From Cristatella mucedo (Eukaryota; Bryozoa; Phylactolaemata; Cristatellidae), in contig WPIO01000039.1 in NCBI GenBank assembly GCA_009760855.2, positions 1,600,001-1,664,000 on the forward strand: a stretch of DNA of 64,000 nt. The letters are read 5' to 3'. A model generated the notes under the pieces. That model saw only the letters and a program-made list of their open reading frames with translations. It had not been told where the DNA came from and did no database searches. Both the position numbers and the translations under genes were made by a program. Of this stretch, positions 21,118-36,789 are shown one piece after another (positions within the stretch are counted from its first letter, which is position 1; each line of letters opens with the position of its first letter).

Positions 21118-21302
21118 CAGCGGTCCTCAACGTCTGGGTCGCGACCCTTTTAGGGGTCAAGCAATCCTTTAACAGGGCTAGCCTAAGACCATCGGAAAAC
21201 GCGTTTCTACATTTCGCACGTGCTAATTTTATGGTTCGGGGTCGCCGCAAGATGAGGAACTATATTAAAAGGTCACGGCATTTGGAATGTTGAGAACCAC
21301 TG
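21118..21302 (+). mobile_element. Non-autonomous hAT element, SPIN/URR1-like
   Basis: 185 bp with terminal inverted repeats CAGCGGTCCTCAACGT and (inverted) CAGTGGTTCTCAACATT; internal GGGTCGCGACCC, ATGGTTCGGGGTCGCCGCAA, GAGGAACTATATTAAAAGGT. From memory of the family, this matches the ends and interior of SPIN/URR1-type hAT elements of vertebrates. Candidate 8-bp flanks ACTATAAG and ACCTAGCA agree only partly. No transposase. Confidence 0.8.
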
Positions 21303-21427
21303 ACCTAGCACTTCCTTGCTACTGCTTTATGCGGCCAACATTTGGTCACTGTCTGCTCTGTCCTGTGCACTGCTCGTTTCCATTTTGTCAGACATCACTT
21401 CTTTTAGGCTTTCCGAGACACCATGTG

Positions 21428-21430
<3 letters not shown>

Positions 21431-21508
<78 letters not shown>
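21431..21508. repeat. (GA)n microsatellite
   Basis: About 38 GA units. Confidence 0.95.
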
Positions 21509-22751
21509 TATGAGAAGTTAAAATACGGTGACAAACCATGCTGAGTCAAACTATGCTGAGTATACACTATAGAGCTTCCAATACACTGTTAAAGTAGAAG
21601 CAGCATTCGCATACATCGCTTGCAAAGTGTCGTACACGACAATCGCCTCGCCAGTAACCTCATCTTCGGCTCGGCGCGAATCAGCAGAAGCAGGCGGCGT
21701 GTTCTTCTCTAATGCGCGTGCCCTGATGCAGATGAGGAATGGTTGGAAGAATTTTTAGTGGGGGGGGGGTTAACGAGCTCTTGAAATACTTTTTTATCTT
21801 ACGTAGCCTTATAATAATAATATTAATAATGCATTACATATAGCGCCCTCAGAGAGCTGAGTCTCTTTTTAGGCACTCTACATTGGTTGCAAAGGAAGCA
21901 CCATTACGCCGTTCCGTCGAAAGAGTTAAAATTAAAACCGCTGTGGCAAGCAGGGCAACATGTGTGGCAAGCAGGGCAACATGTGAGCAGCGAATGGCTG
22001 CTCTACTCAGCCGGAACTCTCCGGATGATCTCATTCACGACGCTCACGTTAAAGGAACTTGCATACCAAAGTACGTCAGAGGCGTAATGTGGTGCTAAAA
22101 TATGCCAAGATGATTTCATGCACCGTAATCTATATTTGAGGCGACCAGGTAGGGTCTCAAATGAATTAAATTCTGCCCACTGGCCTGACATATTTACATT
22201 CTAGTGACATATAGCTGTCGGATGGATGACTTTCCCTACAGCCAAATCACACGGAGCAGACAGACAAGCAAACTCATGTGCGCATCGACGAGCAAGTTCT
22301 TTTTGAATACCAAAGAGCTTGCTTCGCTCGTCAATAGATGGATGTCATTTCCATGAGCTTGGCTGCACCCAATGTCCTGCTGTGTAGTATCTCAAGAGCA
22401 TCAGCTTCTTGGTTATTGTACGAGGGTCGGGATGGTGGCGTTGAGGCAAGCTTGGCTCAATGGTGGACACACTAGCCATTAGACTATCGAGCCGCTCTCT
22501 GTCCAAAGACTCGTATGCCGTCTTGTATGTGAAATTTGCCCTGAAGAAAAATTAAGTGTCCAAAAGAAAAAAAACCCTCTCTTCTTTCAAGTAAATATTT
22601 TGCAGTCAGATGAAAACCACCAATTAGCAGAAAATACTTCCCGTGAATACCGCAGGAAGGAGAATCTAAAAAAGTAAAAACTCGATCGTCTTACCGAGGA
22701 AGAGTTAGTCCAGGTGCTGTTTTCAAGTGGCTTTCCGACAGATTGCGGCTG
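21509..22751. other. Region downstream of GPCR-A
   Basis: Contains a LINE 3' end (21811-21900), a duplicated GGCAAGCAGGGCAACATGTG (21945-21985) and, on minus at about 22400-22495, a weak tRNA-like CTAATGGCTAGTGTG A box without a clear B box. GPCR-A 3' UTR presumably lies in its right part. Confidence 0.3.
21811..21900 (-). mobile_element. Family-1 LINE 3' end only
   Basis: ATAATAATATTAATAATGCA, AGCGCCCTCAGAGAGCTGAG, TGCAAAGGAAGC. Confidence 0.7.
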
Positions 22752-23074
22752 TCACAGCGTAGTGGATGGAGGAGAATTTATTGCATGGCACGGAGCTTTG
22801 AGTTTACTAATCATCTCGCGGCGAAGCTTCTTGTTCATGACTCCGTAGGTGATGCATCTCGTGCAGTTGTTCGCGTAGAACAAATAGATTAGGCAGACAT
22901 TGAACGGGACAAGTTGGAAAGCGGTGATTATGTACGGTACCCAGCTGACTAAAAAGACAATGGTAACGCCGAATAGCATGAACGTGACCTTTGCAGCTCT
23001 GGCGTTGGCGTCGGCGTCCACTTTTGCAGACTGCTGCCGTGCGAGTGACTGGTTGCGTCTCGCAACTTCTTCAT
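22752..23074 (-). CDS. GPCR-A exon 2 (TM6, TM7 and C-terminus)
   Basis: Terminal coding exon, joined to 28193 across a 5.1-kb intron. The acceptor (TTTTACAG|AT) restores codon 281 as G|AT = Asp, in phase with the exon 1 donor. Seen: basic, Gln/Arg/Ala-rich end of the third loop (282-309); TM6 with MLFGVT at 313-318 and SWVPY at 324-328 (CWxP-like, Cys replaced by Ser); TM7 with NNC at 349-351. The NPxxY site reads R353-C-I-T-Y357, so both the conserved Asn and Pro are lost. Helix 8 is basic (KKLRREM) and followed by Cys376, a possible palmitoylation site. The C-terminus STTL fits a class I PDZ-binding motif. The frame extends to 23168 upstream of the acceptor, but that part is not GPCR-like. 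No AATAAA was seen close downstream. Confidence 0.87.
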
Positions 23075-23599
23075 CTGTAAAAGTCGGCTCTAATTTGCGC
23101 ACAGTACAAAGAAGAACAGCACAAATTTCATTGAAACGAGAGCGAAAGCGGAGTGAGGACTCTATCATGACAACATAAGCTGGGCCTATCTTTTCGTCGG
23201 AGTTTCAACCTAGGACATCAAATAAATTCACCTTGACCTTGGTTGAAGCGAGCCAATTAACCGCTGGATCAAAGCAGGGGGCTCTCCTGAAGTTCTCTAG
23301 ACTTTCCTACTTCGCAACTTGGACGTCATGCTGCTTGCTTCTTAAGATGCCTACAGCTGATGCCAACAGTCAGCACATCTAATCTATCGTGTACTTCGCA
23401 GCTGCATAATAAAAAATCTTGGCTGATTCAACAGCCTCACTTTTAAAGCGGCAAAAAGCCTTAAAGGCTATCACCACTGCTTGCAGTTGGCAATATGTAA
23501 TCGCCCTACTTCAGGATTCGAACTAATGAATTCGATGGCAAAGAGCGAGCAACTTACCTCCTGGGCTATCTTATACTCATTTATCGCTACTTCTCACTA

Positions 23600-23920
23600 A
23601 TTTACCGTGGCACCTTTAGGTTCCTCCGATTTCTTGCGTCTTACTATCTATCTGAAACGTTTCCTGGTCAGGCCTTCCGACACCCCATTAGCTTGCTCGT
23701 CTGGCTTCGGTCGTTTAGTTCTTACCCCAATGAACTTCCAATCCCTATAAGACCGTGCCTTCAGTTCATAGGCTCCCATATCCTAGAGCTCACTACTGAC
23801 TGTCTACATACATATTACGTTCTGATTTGACGAAATTCGAAAGTGTGCTTAAAAGTTACCGTTCCTCACAGCCTTTGCTCGTCAGCGGGAACTCTCATTG
23901 GTGATGTTGTAAATTCATGT
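23600..23920 (+). mobile_element. Family-1-like LINE, C-terminal fragment (degenerate)
   Basis: In the GPCR-A intron. Encodes in shifting frames the terminal segment: YLSETFPGQAF.., then an ELTTDC / LKVTVPHS-like tail equivalent to SLPTCV..LKTHLF. No tail repeat. Confidence 0.45.
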
Positions 23921-24189
23921 TTTAACCACACGATCGATATGTTCCGCTTTTAGTTTGCTTCAAGTGCCCAGAAAGAGAAATTTTTCTCTTTGGGTGCTGA
24001 ATACATATCGGGATCTTTGGTATCTTGCACACCCACGAATATATTTGCTGCTGATATTAACTATCTCTACCAGCAATATACCAAATAAGATCAATAATTT
24101 AATCATTAAGGTAACGTGCCAGCTTGAAAATTCTACCTCAGTAGCATTCCCTGCTAATGTACTCTTAGCTCTCAGTTCCGTGCAGTACC

Positions 24190-25865
24190 TTAATGTTCGC
24201 CTCAAGCCTACCGCTAGTGACGACATCTTGAAGTTAACTTCCCAGCCTACTCCAGCCCTTTAGACCCTTTAACCATTGTACTAATTGTGAAATGCATATA
24301 TTTGCTGGTAATCCCCATAAATAGCTTATTTAGTATCTCAACCAAAGTTCTTGTCCCTGCACCTTCCAAAGTGCCATTTTCAATATCGGGAAAATGTCAC
24401 GCATTAAGAAGGCAACACTAAACCACGAGAGCATGAGCAGCATTCAATCTATATCTCTATCGCCGTTCTACCAAAGTCACTGGAAAAATGAGTGACAGAC
24501 CAAATACGGGCATTTCAAGACATTACAATGGAAACTAAGTTACCGTTAGATTTTTAGAGCTAATCTCCTAAAAGAGGTAGCACTGCTGCTAGTGCGTAAC
24601 GACCTTCTCGGGAACATGGCCTTTAGTAGAGTCTCCCTGCTTGTTCTGCTAGATCTTTCGGCAGCGCTTGTCACTATAAAAAACCAAGTCCTTCTCAAGC
24701 ACCTTTCATCTAACCTGGGTATTCTTGGCACTGCACGGCAATTGTTTGGGCATTATCTCGGCGAGAGTCTTCAGAGCACTAATTTCGACGGACAAAAGGC
24801 ATCCAACTAACCTCTAAAGTACGGAGGGGGGGGGGGCACCGTGGGGATCTGTGATCGCTTCAATTCTCGCACTAATACTCTTCCTATTACAGACGTGATC
24901 GCCAAGCACAATCTAGGCTTTAATTTCTATGCAGATGACACACAGGTATTACGGTGCTTGGACCACCCGCGCCTTCAAGCACGTTAAGCTCTCTCAACTC
25001 CCTTGCAGCAAGTATTACTGACAGTCAAGCTTAGACGGCAACGCAATTTCTTCAATTAATGACGATAAATTTAACTTTATAGTAATAGGCAAGCCTAGCG
25101 TTAGAAAGCCACACACTCAAATGGTTTCGGCTAACGTATCGCTTGTAGTGCCTGGGTGAAATCTGGATGTCCTGTTCAAAGTAACCATTCGCTAGGTGAC
25201 CACGTCAGCTCCACAGTCAAGTCTGATTTCTTTCAGGGTACGTACAATTGCAAAAAATTGGCCAATTCTTAGACACTGATATCATAGGCAAGTTTTCCCG
25301 TGGATTTTTGACCTCCCGTCTGGACTTTTATAACGAGTCCAGCTTCTACTTGCGCGTCTTCGTGCTTTCGGCGCGTACACTTGGTGCAGATAATTGCAGC
25401 TAGGCTTGTCTGTCACGAACGTCGACATTTTTACATTAGAGCACCGCTAATCGACCTAAAATGGCTGAACATCAAGATTCGCTTGGACCTTAAATTTTGT
25501 CACTCGCGTCTTGGTCCCCTTCATTCTCTTAATCCGCCCTACTTATCAGAACTACTTCGCCAAAAAACTAGGCATCGCACTACCTAATCTTCTGATTCGT
25601 CATTTAGATGTGCTTCTTACTAACCTAAAATCTCGTTGCAACCGGACCGTCAGTTCGTTCGCTCCCAAAGCCTGGAACTCACTACCGGCTAATGTCTCGT
25701 CATCCAATGACTAAACAATATCTAAAAATGAATTAAAATGTACCCGTTCCTCAAAGCACTCGATGACACGCTAACTGTAAAGCATTTACAAAGTGCGTAG
25801 AAAGGGACTTATTTCTCCTTAGGCACCACACCATTATTAGGTTGCCTTATTATAATCTTATTATT
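24190..25865 (+). mobile_element. Family-1 LINE, degenerate
   Basis: RT motif A LLVLLDLSAALVTI at 24646-24690, then NFYADDTQ (about 24928), VCHERRHFYIRAPLIDLKWL, and APKAWNSLPANVSSS near 25660; multiple frameshifts, antisense within the GPCR-A intron. Ends in ATTATTAGG..TTATTATAAT at about 25860. Confidence 0.75.
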
Positions 25866-28192
25866 AGCCATCTTAAATATACGATCCAAACTTGAGTCTT
25901 GTTTATTCTATATTTTTGGTAACGGATCAATGATCACAGAAAGCTGCTAAGGCTTTTTCATGGTGGAATAGAATGTGACAGGTTAGCTGCACTTAGTGTA
26001 GGCTTTGAGAGATTACTTAAAAATATAATACGCATATAAATAAGTATATATTTGACCACAAGTTTATTAAATTTGGCGAAATGGAGAGGCTGCCGGTGAC
26101 ACGAGAAATGCTACTGTCAAACTCAGCAAGCCTATGTTTGCTGCAATTGTAGAGCATTGGTTCTTGCACCCAGTCGCACATAGACACCCACTATGGGGAA
26201 AAGTAGATAATTAATTTGGTAGCATACTATATCTAGCTAGATGCTACGAAAATCAAGTTACGTTGATGGCTCTAGACGTCTGACTGAATCAAATTGGCCG
26301 GTCATGAGTTATCTGGTTGTGATTATCTGCTCTTGTTGGAGGACACTGTTACTGGTACCTACCAGTAACTAGGATCGCTTGGGTTCTAAGCCTATTGGAT
26401 TCTATGGAACAGCCTTGCTAGCAAACTTTACCAAAATTGATTGCTAGAAAACAGGAAAGACCAGTCTCCTTTTAATGCAGTAATAGCAATTGCTCGTTGG
26501 CATGCAGTTTATAAGTTCGGTCCAATAATCCATATAATGGATTGGTGAATGGTAGTGAATGCAAAGTATCTCCATCTTTAACAAAGCCACGAGGACCAAT
26601 TGGGTATGTAAGACGGCTTAGCTCTAAGCGTGATACCGGGCACATAACTGACCCTCAATTATTGATTGCCATGTAGCGAGTTGTGCAGCGTCTTGATACA
26701 GACTCAGTTCTCTTGGGGAGCTAATAAAATCCCCATTATCCCCATCACGATGATTACCCACCGAAAGGTGGTCGTGGTAAAGGGGGTGGAGAAATAGCAC
26801 TTTTGCTCGGCGGTACGGCTTTTCATCTCAGGCCCTACGGCACGTCTCTTAGTTCGCTCTTTTGCCTCGAAGGCGCGGCGCGCCTGAATTATTCTCACTA
26901 GGCGTCTCTGTCCTGTCCCACCCCTATGGGCATCTATAACCTCCTCTAAGCCTGGTAGCCCAAGTCGAGGCCGGTAGCCCCTGCGGCTACACGACTTTCG
27001 ACAAACGGCAGACATGCCTGACTGCAAAGGTGCGGCCTTGGTGGCTACTTGCTGTTTGAGGGCAAGTCAGAGGTGGCGCAGGAATTTTCTCCGCTGGTTG
27101 CAAACCAAGCGTAGTACCAAGCTGGTTCAGTCCCAGAGGTATAATATACTAAAATTCTTTGCCTTGTTAGCAAAGCGAGTGCCAACTGTATGCTCAGAAA
27201 GTCAAGGAGAGATAAGTGGGCAACGGCAGCCGCCCAGAAGCTAGCGCGGGACGATTAATACATAAATAGATTACAAAGGGACAAAAAATGCACGTAACGG
27301 GTAAGAAAATGGCTACATGGAATGCCGGTCATATTGAGATACACCAAAGACGCAGTGCCAGTCTGATTACGCAGTTTTCCTATGAAGGAACAATAAAGAA
27401 ACATGGTGCACGTGATCCCTGTGAATTACAGACAGTAATTATGGAGTCTCGATTGCCGCTGAAAACCAAAATTCGTTTGTCGAAGAGTATGAGAACTGAA
27501 AACCGTGCCATCTGAGATAGCTGTCTTATGGAGCAGTGGCCATTAATGAAACGAAATATCAGTGTGCCTATAGTTGCTAGCAATAATAGCAATAATAGAA
27601 GCAGTACCTGATCATTTTTATGCTCCACCATGTTACGTCTGGAGGCTACGTCTCAAGTAACCGACGACACAGGCGAGGAATAAAAGGGTTGTTTGTAAAA
27701 AGTTGTTAGCTTGGGCCAGTACATGCTAAGGCTATCGAAATGTTACGACAAGGCAGGCGAACCTACTGAAGCGTGAGTATAGCTACAGGTTAGGTGATCT
27801 AGGTTTTCAGAAAAAAGAAAAGTGTGAGCCGCATCGTCCTTCCATACCATTCGTCTATTAAATTTGTCTAACAAATGGCTACGGCTGCAGGCAGTATTTA
27901 CACCTAAAACAGTAACAATCGCAGATCCTGCTAGGAAGGTTACCAGGAGAATTTCACTTCCGTGAGCAAGGCAGCGAACTCCCTCACCAATAATAAGTGT
28001 TAAGCCGAGATGTATGCAAATGGAGACACGTGCTCGCATCTTCAAATAACTACACTACATAACTCCACTTGATAAGTAAGTTTCGTGAAAACAAGTGAAT
28101 TCCTTACGCTAGCAGCTGTGCTAGTGATAGAATTCTGGAGCACAGCGGAGCGAGCACACACAATGTAACTGCCTGCTTGATGCCGAAGTTAC

Positions 28193-29033
28193 CCGAGACT
28201 CTGTGCACTTTAATGTCCGTTTGGCTGCTGCTGCCCGGCTGGGGATGTAGTGACGCCCTGTGCCTTGTCGACAGCTGCTGGCAAATGATTCGATACAGCA
28301 GCGTGTAAAGTACGATGCATGTCGCGGAGACACTCGTCACGATTACAGCTAGTGCCAGAATATAGTAGAAGCCAAGCTGTCGCTCAGCTTGAATATGGCA
28401 GCCGATCACCTTGTCCGTAGAAGACAAGTAGACGGAAGAGAGCGGGATCGCCGTGGCATTGATCAGCAGTGACGCGGCGGCCGCTACTCCGATGATGGTG
28501 TACACGTGCCTTTTCGTAAATGGACTGGTAGGCTTTGCTACGGCGTAGAAGCGTTCTACTGCCACGCCGACCAGAAGGAATATGGTCAAGAACATCGCAG
28601 CAGTGCTCACAAACTGAAACGTCTGACACGCCACTTGGCTGGTGGTGATTTTTAGCCTGTTCAATACGGTGAATGGAATGTCCACGATACATACGAAAAG
28701 ATCTGCTGCCGATAAGCATGCCGTCAGATAATTGTACTTATTAGTAGGTATCGCTCTTTTGGTGTCCCTGAGCCGATCGACGAACACGGAGACGAGGATG
28801 CTGTTCCCAACTACTCCAACGAAAAAGAATAGCGCCATCATTGAAATGAAAACGTTCCTTTCGAGAATCGATTCAATGTAGACGTACTCCATATTTTTTG
28901 AAAGCCACAATTCGTCTGCAGAAGTATCATTCCCAGTCCAGTTGGCCTCCGACGTCCAATTGTCCGTCATTGTGTGGCCAGTAGTAGTGATGCAGCACCT
29001 CCCGCTCGAGGAGGAATGGTTAGTAAGCAACAT
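28193..29033 (-). CDS. GPCR-A exon 1 (rhodopsin-like receptor, N-terminus to TM5)
   Basis: First coding exon of a class A (rhodopsin-like) GPCR of the plasma membrane; joined product 387 aa. Seen: ATG at 29033; sequons at Asn5, 25, 31 and 35 before TM1, fitting an extracellular N-terminus. TM1 about 61-85 with GNS at 76-78; TM2 with LSAAD at 107-111; Cys136 at the start of TM3 and Cys212 in extracellular loop 2, the usual disulfide pair; ERF at 160-162 in place of DRY; TM4 about 177-200; TM5 about 222-250. The exon ends in the third intracellular loop at a CGG|GTAACT donor after the first base of a codon. No aspartate is obvious at the aminergic TM3 position, so an amine ligand is unlikely; the true ligand is unknown. 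ATG codon 22 is a possible alternative start. The frame continues about 90 bases past the donor, but that tail does not look like TM6. Paralogue of GPCR-B at 55.6-60.8 kb. Confidence 0.88.
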
Positions 29034-33497
<4,464 letters not shown>

Positions 33498-34194
33498 TAA
33501 TTAAGGCGAGCAAGTCCGTCACGCGGCAAGTTGACCCACTTGCATCACGTGGCCAGACGATGCACTTCCGTCGTGTGGCAAGATGACGCAGCGTTGTCTT
33601 TCGCTTCGGAACAACTGTGACTCAGCGAAGCGAGTCCATTGGCAGTAAGCTGTTCCTCATATATTAGTATCGTTATAATGATTTTAGCCCTTCGCCCATT
33701 CTCGGCTTTCGGCTGCTCGCACGTTTGGCGACTTGCACAGTCTTAACCCCCCCCCCCCGAAAATACTCCGAAGATAGCAGTCGGCAGCAGTAATTTGGAT
33801 GTAAAATTTCTCCAATAACCATTCCTTAGCAGTTGGTCTGCAAAGGAAAGGGTCAGCGGGTGTCGCGGCGTCTCGCTTCTCATCAGAGGACTGAACTCCT
33901 CCTATTCGCAGCGCAGCGAGTCTTCTTCTTGAAGCCGTCGTGTGCAAAAACTCACCTGACACACGAGCGTGACACAAGCTTTATTCTCTGGAAAACAAAA
34001 ATCTATGCGGCCGAATATACGCACTGTAAAAGCTACACCAGTAGATTTTCTGTGTATCCTGAGCACTCGGCCTGAGTTAGCTTCATGTAAGTGAGCATTT
34101 CCCGCCATTTTCCGCTCGGTCATTATTGATACGGTGCCACGTCAATACGCTAAGTCTGCAGACCGGCTGAAAACGCTGCAAGGTGCTTGCTTGT

Positions 34195-34206
34195 ATATAT
34201 ACATAC

Positions 34207-34241
<35 letters not shown>

Positions 34242-34268
34242 CATATGTGTGCGTGCGTGCGTGCGTGC

Positions 34269-34322
<54 letters not shown>

Positions 34323-34536
34323 GCGTGTGTGTGTAAGCGTGTGTGTGTAAGCGTGTGTGTAAGCGTGTGTGTGTAAGCGTGTGTGTAAGCGTGTGTGCGT
34401 GTGCGTGTGCGTGTGCGTGTGCGTGCGCGTGCGCGTGCGCGTGCGCGTGCGCGTGCGCGTGCGCGTGCGCGTGCGCGTGCGCGTGCGCGTGCGCGTGCGC
34501 GTGCGCGTGCGCGTGCGCGTGCGCGTGCGCGTGCGA
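34195..34536. repeat. Compound (TA)n, (TG)n, (TGTAAGCG)n, (GTGCGC)n
   Basis: Ends in about 130 bases of GTGCGC repeats (34402-34533), alternating purine-pyrimidine DNA prone to Z conformation. Confidence 0.95.
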
Positions 34537-34876
34537 TTCGCATTTGTGTATGTCTATAGATTAGAACCTCTTTGTATGGGTTGACACCGTCAGACAACTT
34601 CCCATGCAGTCATGTGAACGAACATGCGAATAACTACGACTTTTTGTTTCAATTGACAGCGGCTCCCGGCTGGCATGCCTTGTTACTACGGCCGTTGCTT
34701 TTGGCCACCAGCGTTGGCCTAGAGATCTATTGCGAAAAAAATTGATGATAAGCAGGCTTATGAGCTCCAAGCTATTCAATTTTGGAACACCGTGGGTATT
34801 ATTTATCTGTCGACTGGATTTATTACTGATCTGGATTTAACCTAAGGCAAATCTTACCTTTGCAGTCCGCCATGGC

Positions 34877-35028
34877 ACTTTAGGTAAGGCGGTTGCTTCT
34901 CATGACCTCGGGACCGCGGTTGTGGGTTCGATTCCTGCGGTGGGAGATCCGTTATAGCTTCTGCAAGTGGTGGTCATTGCCTTAAAGGCTCTTCTGTTGC
35001 TATGCAAAAGAGGCTAGTAAATCAGCTG
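34877..35028 (+). mobile_element. tRNA-derived SINE, type 1 (copy 2)
   Basis: B box GGTTCGATTCC at 34925-34935. Head, body and AGAGGCTAGTAAATCAGCT tail match the 9484 copy, with scattered substitutions, in otherwise unassigned DNA. Confidence 0.75.
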
Positions 35029-36164
35029 GTATTTTTCTACAGTCTGATTTAGCGATGATTTATGGGTTGTTAAGCCATCAATCTGCGTTTTTGCTGCCCC
35101 ACAAATGGAACGAGTCTGCCTTGATCACCTGTCAGACTGACTAAAGAGTACAAGCAATTCTTTGGGCTTTGCTGGCGCGGTGACCTTTGATAGTCTTCCA
35201 AGGCCGTCTGCGCTTTGTCCGTGACCCTGAGTCGTAGCACTTGCAGCAGGGGCGCACACATCACGAGTGCTTCGTTGCTATGCCAACTAGTGAGGATTAG
35301 GCAGACGCAAGACGGTAATTAGAACTTAGTCAAAAATAATGAACAGCAGTGCCAAACTCATTAGCGAGATGCAAAGCCATGCATTTAGAAATAAAGGCCA
35401 TGACCACGGGCCACGTATTTGCGTGGGGTTGCAGTAGAGCCAAATCAGGTCTCGACTTTCGGTCGCACGGTAATGAACGGTGCAGCGCTGCTCAACAGAA
35501 AGTTCAATTCAAAAAACTTCGGCAAAATCTGTTGTCAATCTTCATTTTCGCACTGCAGATCTCATTTTAATTGGGGCGCAACAGGTAACTCGCTGCCATC
35601 GAACACGAACCTCGTCAAAACAACATACGCTCATATTTGCCCGCGTGTGAATGCTATTACTGAGTTATTACACTCCATGCTATCTCTTCAAAGCATTGAA
35701 ATTCAAATGATGATGGGATGGCTTGCATTACTTGTTCATAGAATAATTTTTCTTGACCTACCTTACTACATAAAAATGTGTATGCTGGCCTGGTGGCTCA
35801 TAAATGAACTCATTTAACAGGAAATAAATCTGTCGACTGCTAAATTTTGCGTAGCCGGCGATTTTCAGCACTAGAGCCGAACGCATTTAGAAAACCGTCT
35901 TAAAATCTAGCTATATAAAAGGTGTTCAATGCTCGCCTATGGTTGCAGCATCATGCATCTACACCCTTAATGGAGTGCAATAGCAATAAAACGCAGCATG
36001 ATCAGTGCTAGGTAGCTTCACGATTTTAAAAACACCGCGCTCATTTATGCTGAGATGATTACATATGACCTTTATTTTATAGTACTCTGATGATTCAATT
36101 AAAGATAAGCTGAACATTCGGGGTCACTGGAGTGGTTAGTTACCCCCTGTCATTCAACGGTGTT

Positions 36165-36250
36165 ACCTTCCTTTGCAGCAAACGCAAAGTGCCTAGAAAG
36201 AAACAGAGTTCTCTGAGGGCACTATATCAAATTTATTATTATTATTATCT
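36165..36250 (+). mobile_element. Family-1 LINE 3' end only
   Basis: CTTTGCAGCAAACGCAAAGT, GAGTTCTCTGAGGGCACTAT and ATTATTATTATTAT. Confidence 0.7.
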
Positions 36251-36789
36251 TAATATTTTGTCACTGCAATATTGCCATTCATATTTAAGTAATCGCTATG
36301 TTAGGACAAGGTAAAATTTATACGCGTTAATGTTATCATTATTGGCAAAGTCGTTAATAGCTGTGTAGTGGACAATCGCATATCCTATTTTTAAACTTTA
36401 TTTGAAATTTAGCTGAGCGTGTGGGCCAATGCTTATGTCATCTGGTGCAGGTGAGCACCTTTCACTCTCTACTATAAGGAATGGCTCCAGTGAGTTAAAT
36501 TATAGAATAATAAGCTTATAAGAAGTACCAGTCCCAATATTTGATAGATCAGTTATGCGTCGCCAACAAGTCCTGAGAAGATGGGTGAACAAGCTGTGCC
36601 GTCCATCCTAAATCGACGAGAGCTCATCTGCCTTTCTATTGTTGGCTGCCGCAGGCAAGTTTAGAGTTTGATCTCTCCTTGGATTCGCCCTGACTACACC
36701 CGTGGCTCTTGGTTTCGCTAAATTTTCATTAGAGCTTCAGGCAATCAGGGTGTAGAGCATTCGCCTAGTTATGCTCGGATTCATACTAC

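Larger units (their letters stand above)
23075..28192 (-). other. GPCR-A intron (phase 1, 5118 bp)
   Basis: Intron between TM5 and TM6, bounded by GTAACT at 28192 and TTTTACAG at 23075. It contains degenerate LINE fragments at about 23600-25860 on the plus strand, opposite to the gene. The remaining 25.9-28.1 kb shows no recognisable gene. Short frames at 26704-27027 and 27743-28045 have no familiar motif. Confidence 0.8.
33498..36160. other. Unassigned sequence with microsatellite and SINE
   Basis: Besides the 34.2-34.5 kb tracts and the SINE at 34877, a 132-codon frame at 35419-35817 has no recognisable domain. Confidence 0.3.

Noticed and set aside
23075-23168. Upstream extension of the GPCR-A exon 2 frame to an ATG at 23168
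   Set aside because: The acceptor at 23074 matches the exon 1 donor phase and the GPCR-B structure; the extension has no GPCR similarity.
26704-27027. 107-codon minus ORF in the GPCR-A intron
   Set aside because: Basic composition, no motif, no neighbouring splice sites or duplicate copy that would support coding.
35419-35817. 132-codon plus ORF
   Set aside because: No recognisable domain, ordinary chance length in stop-poor sequence, no supporting context.
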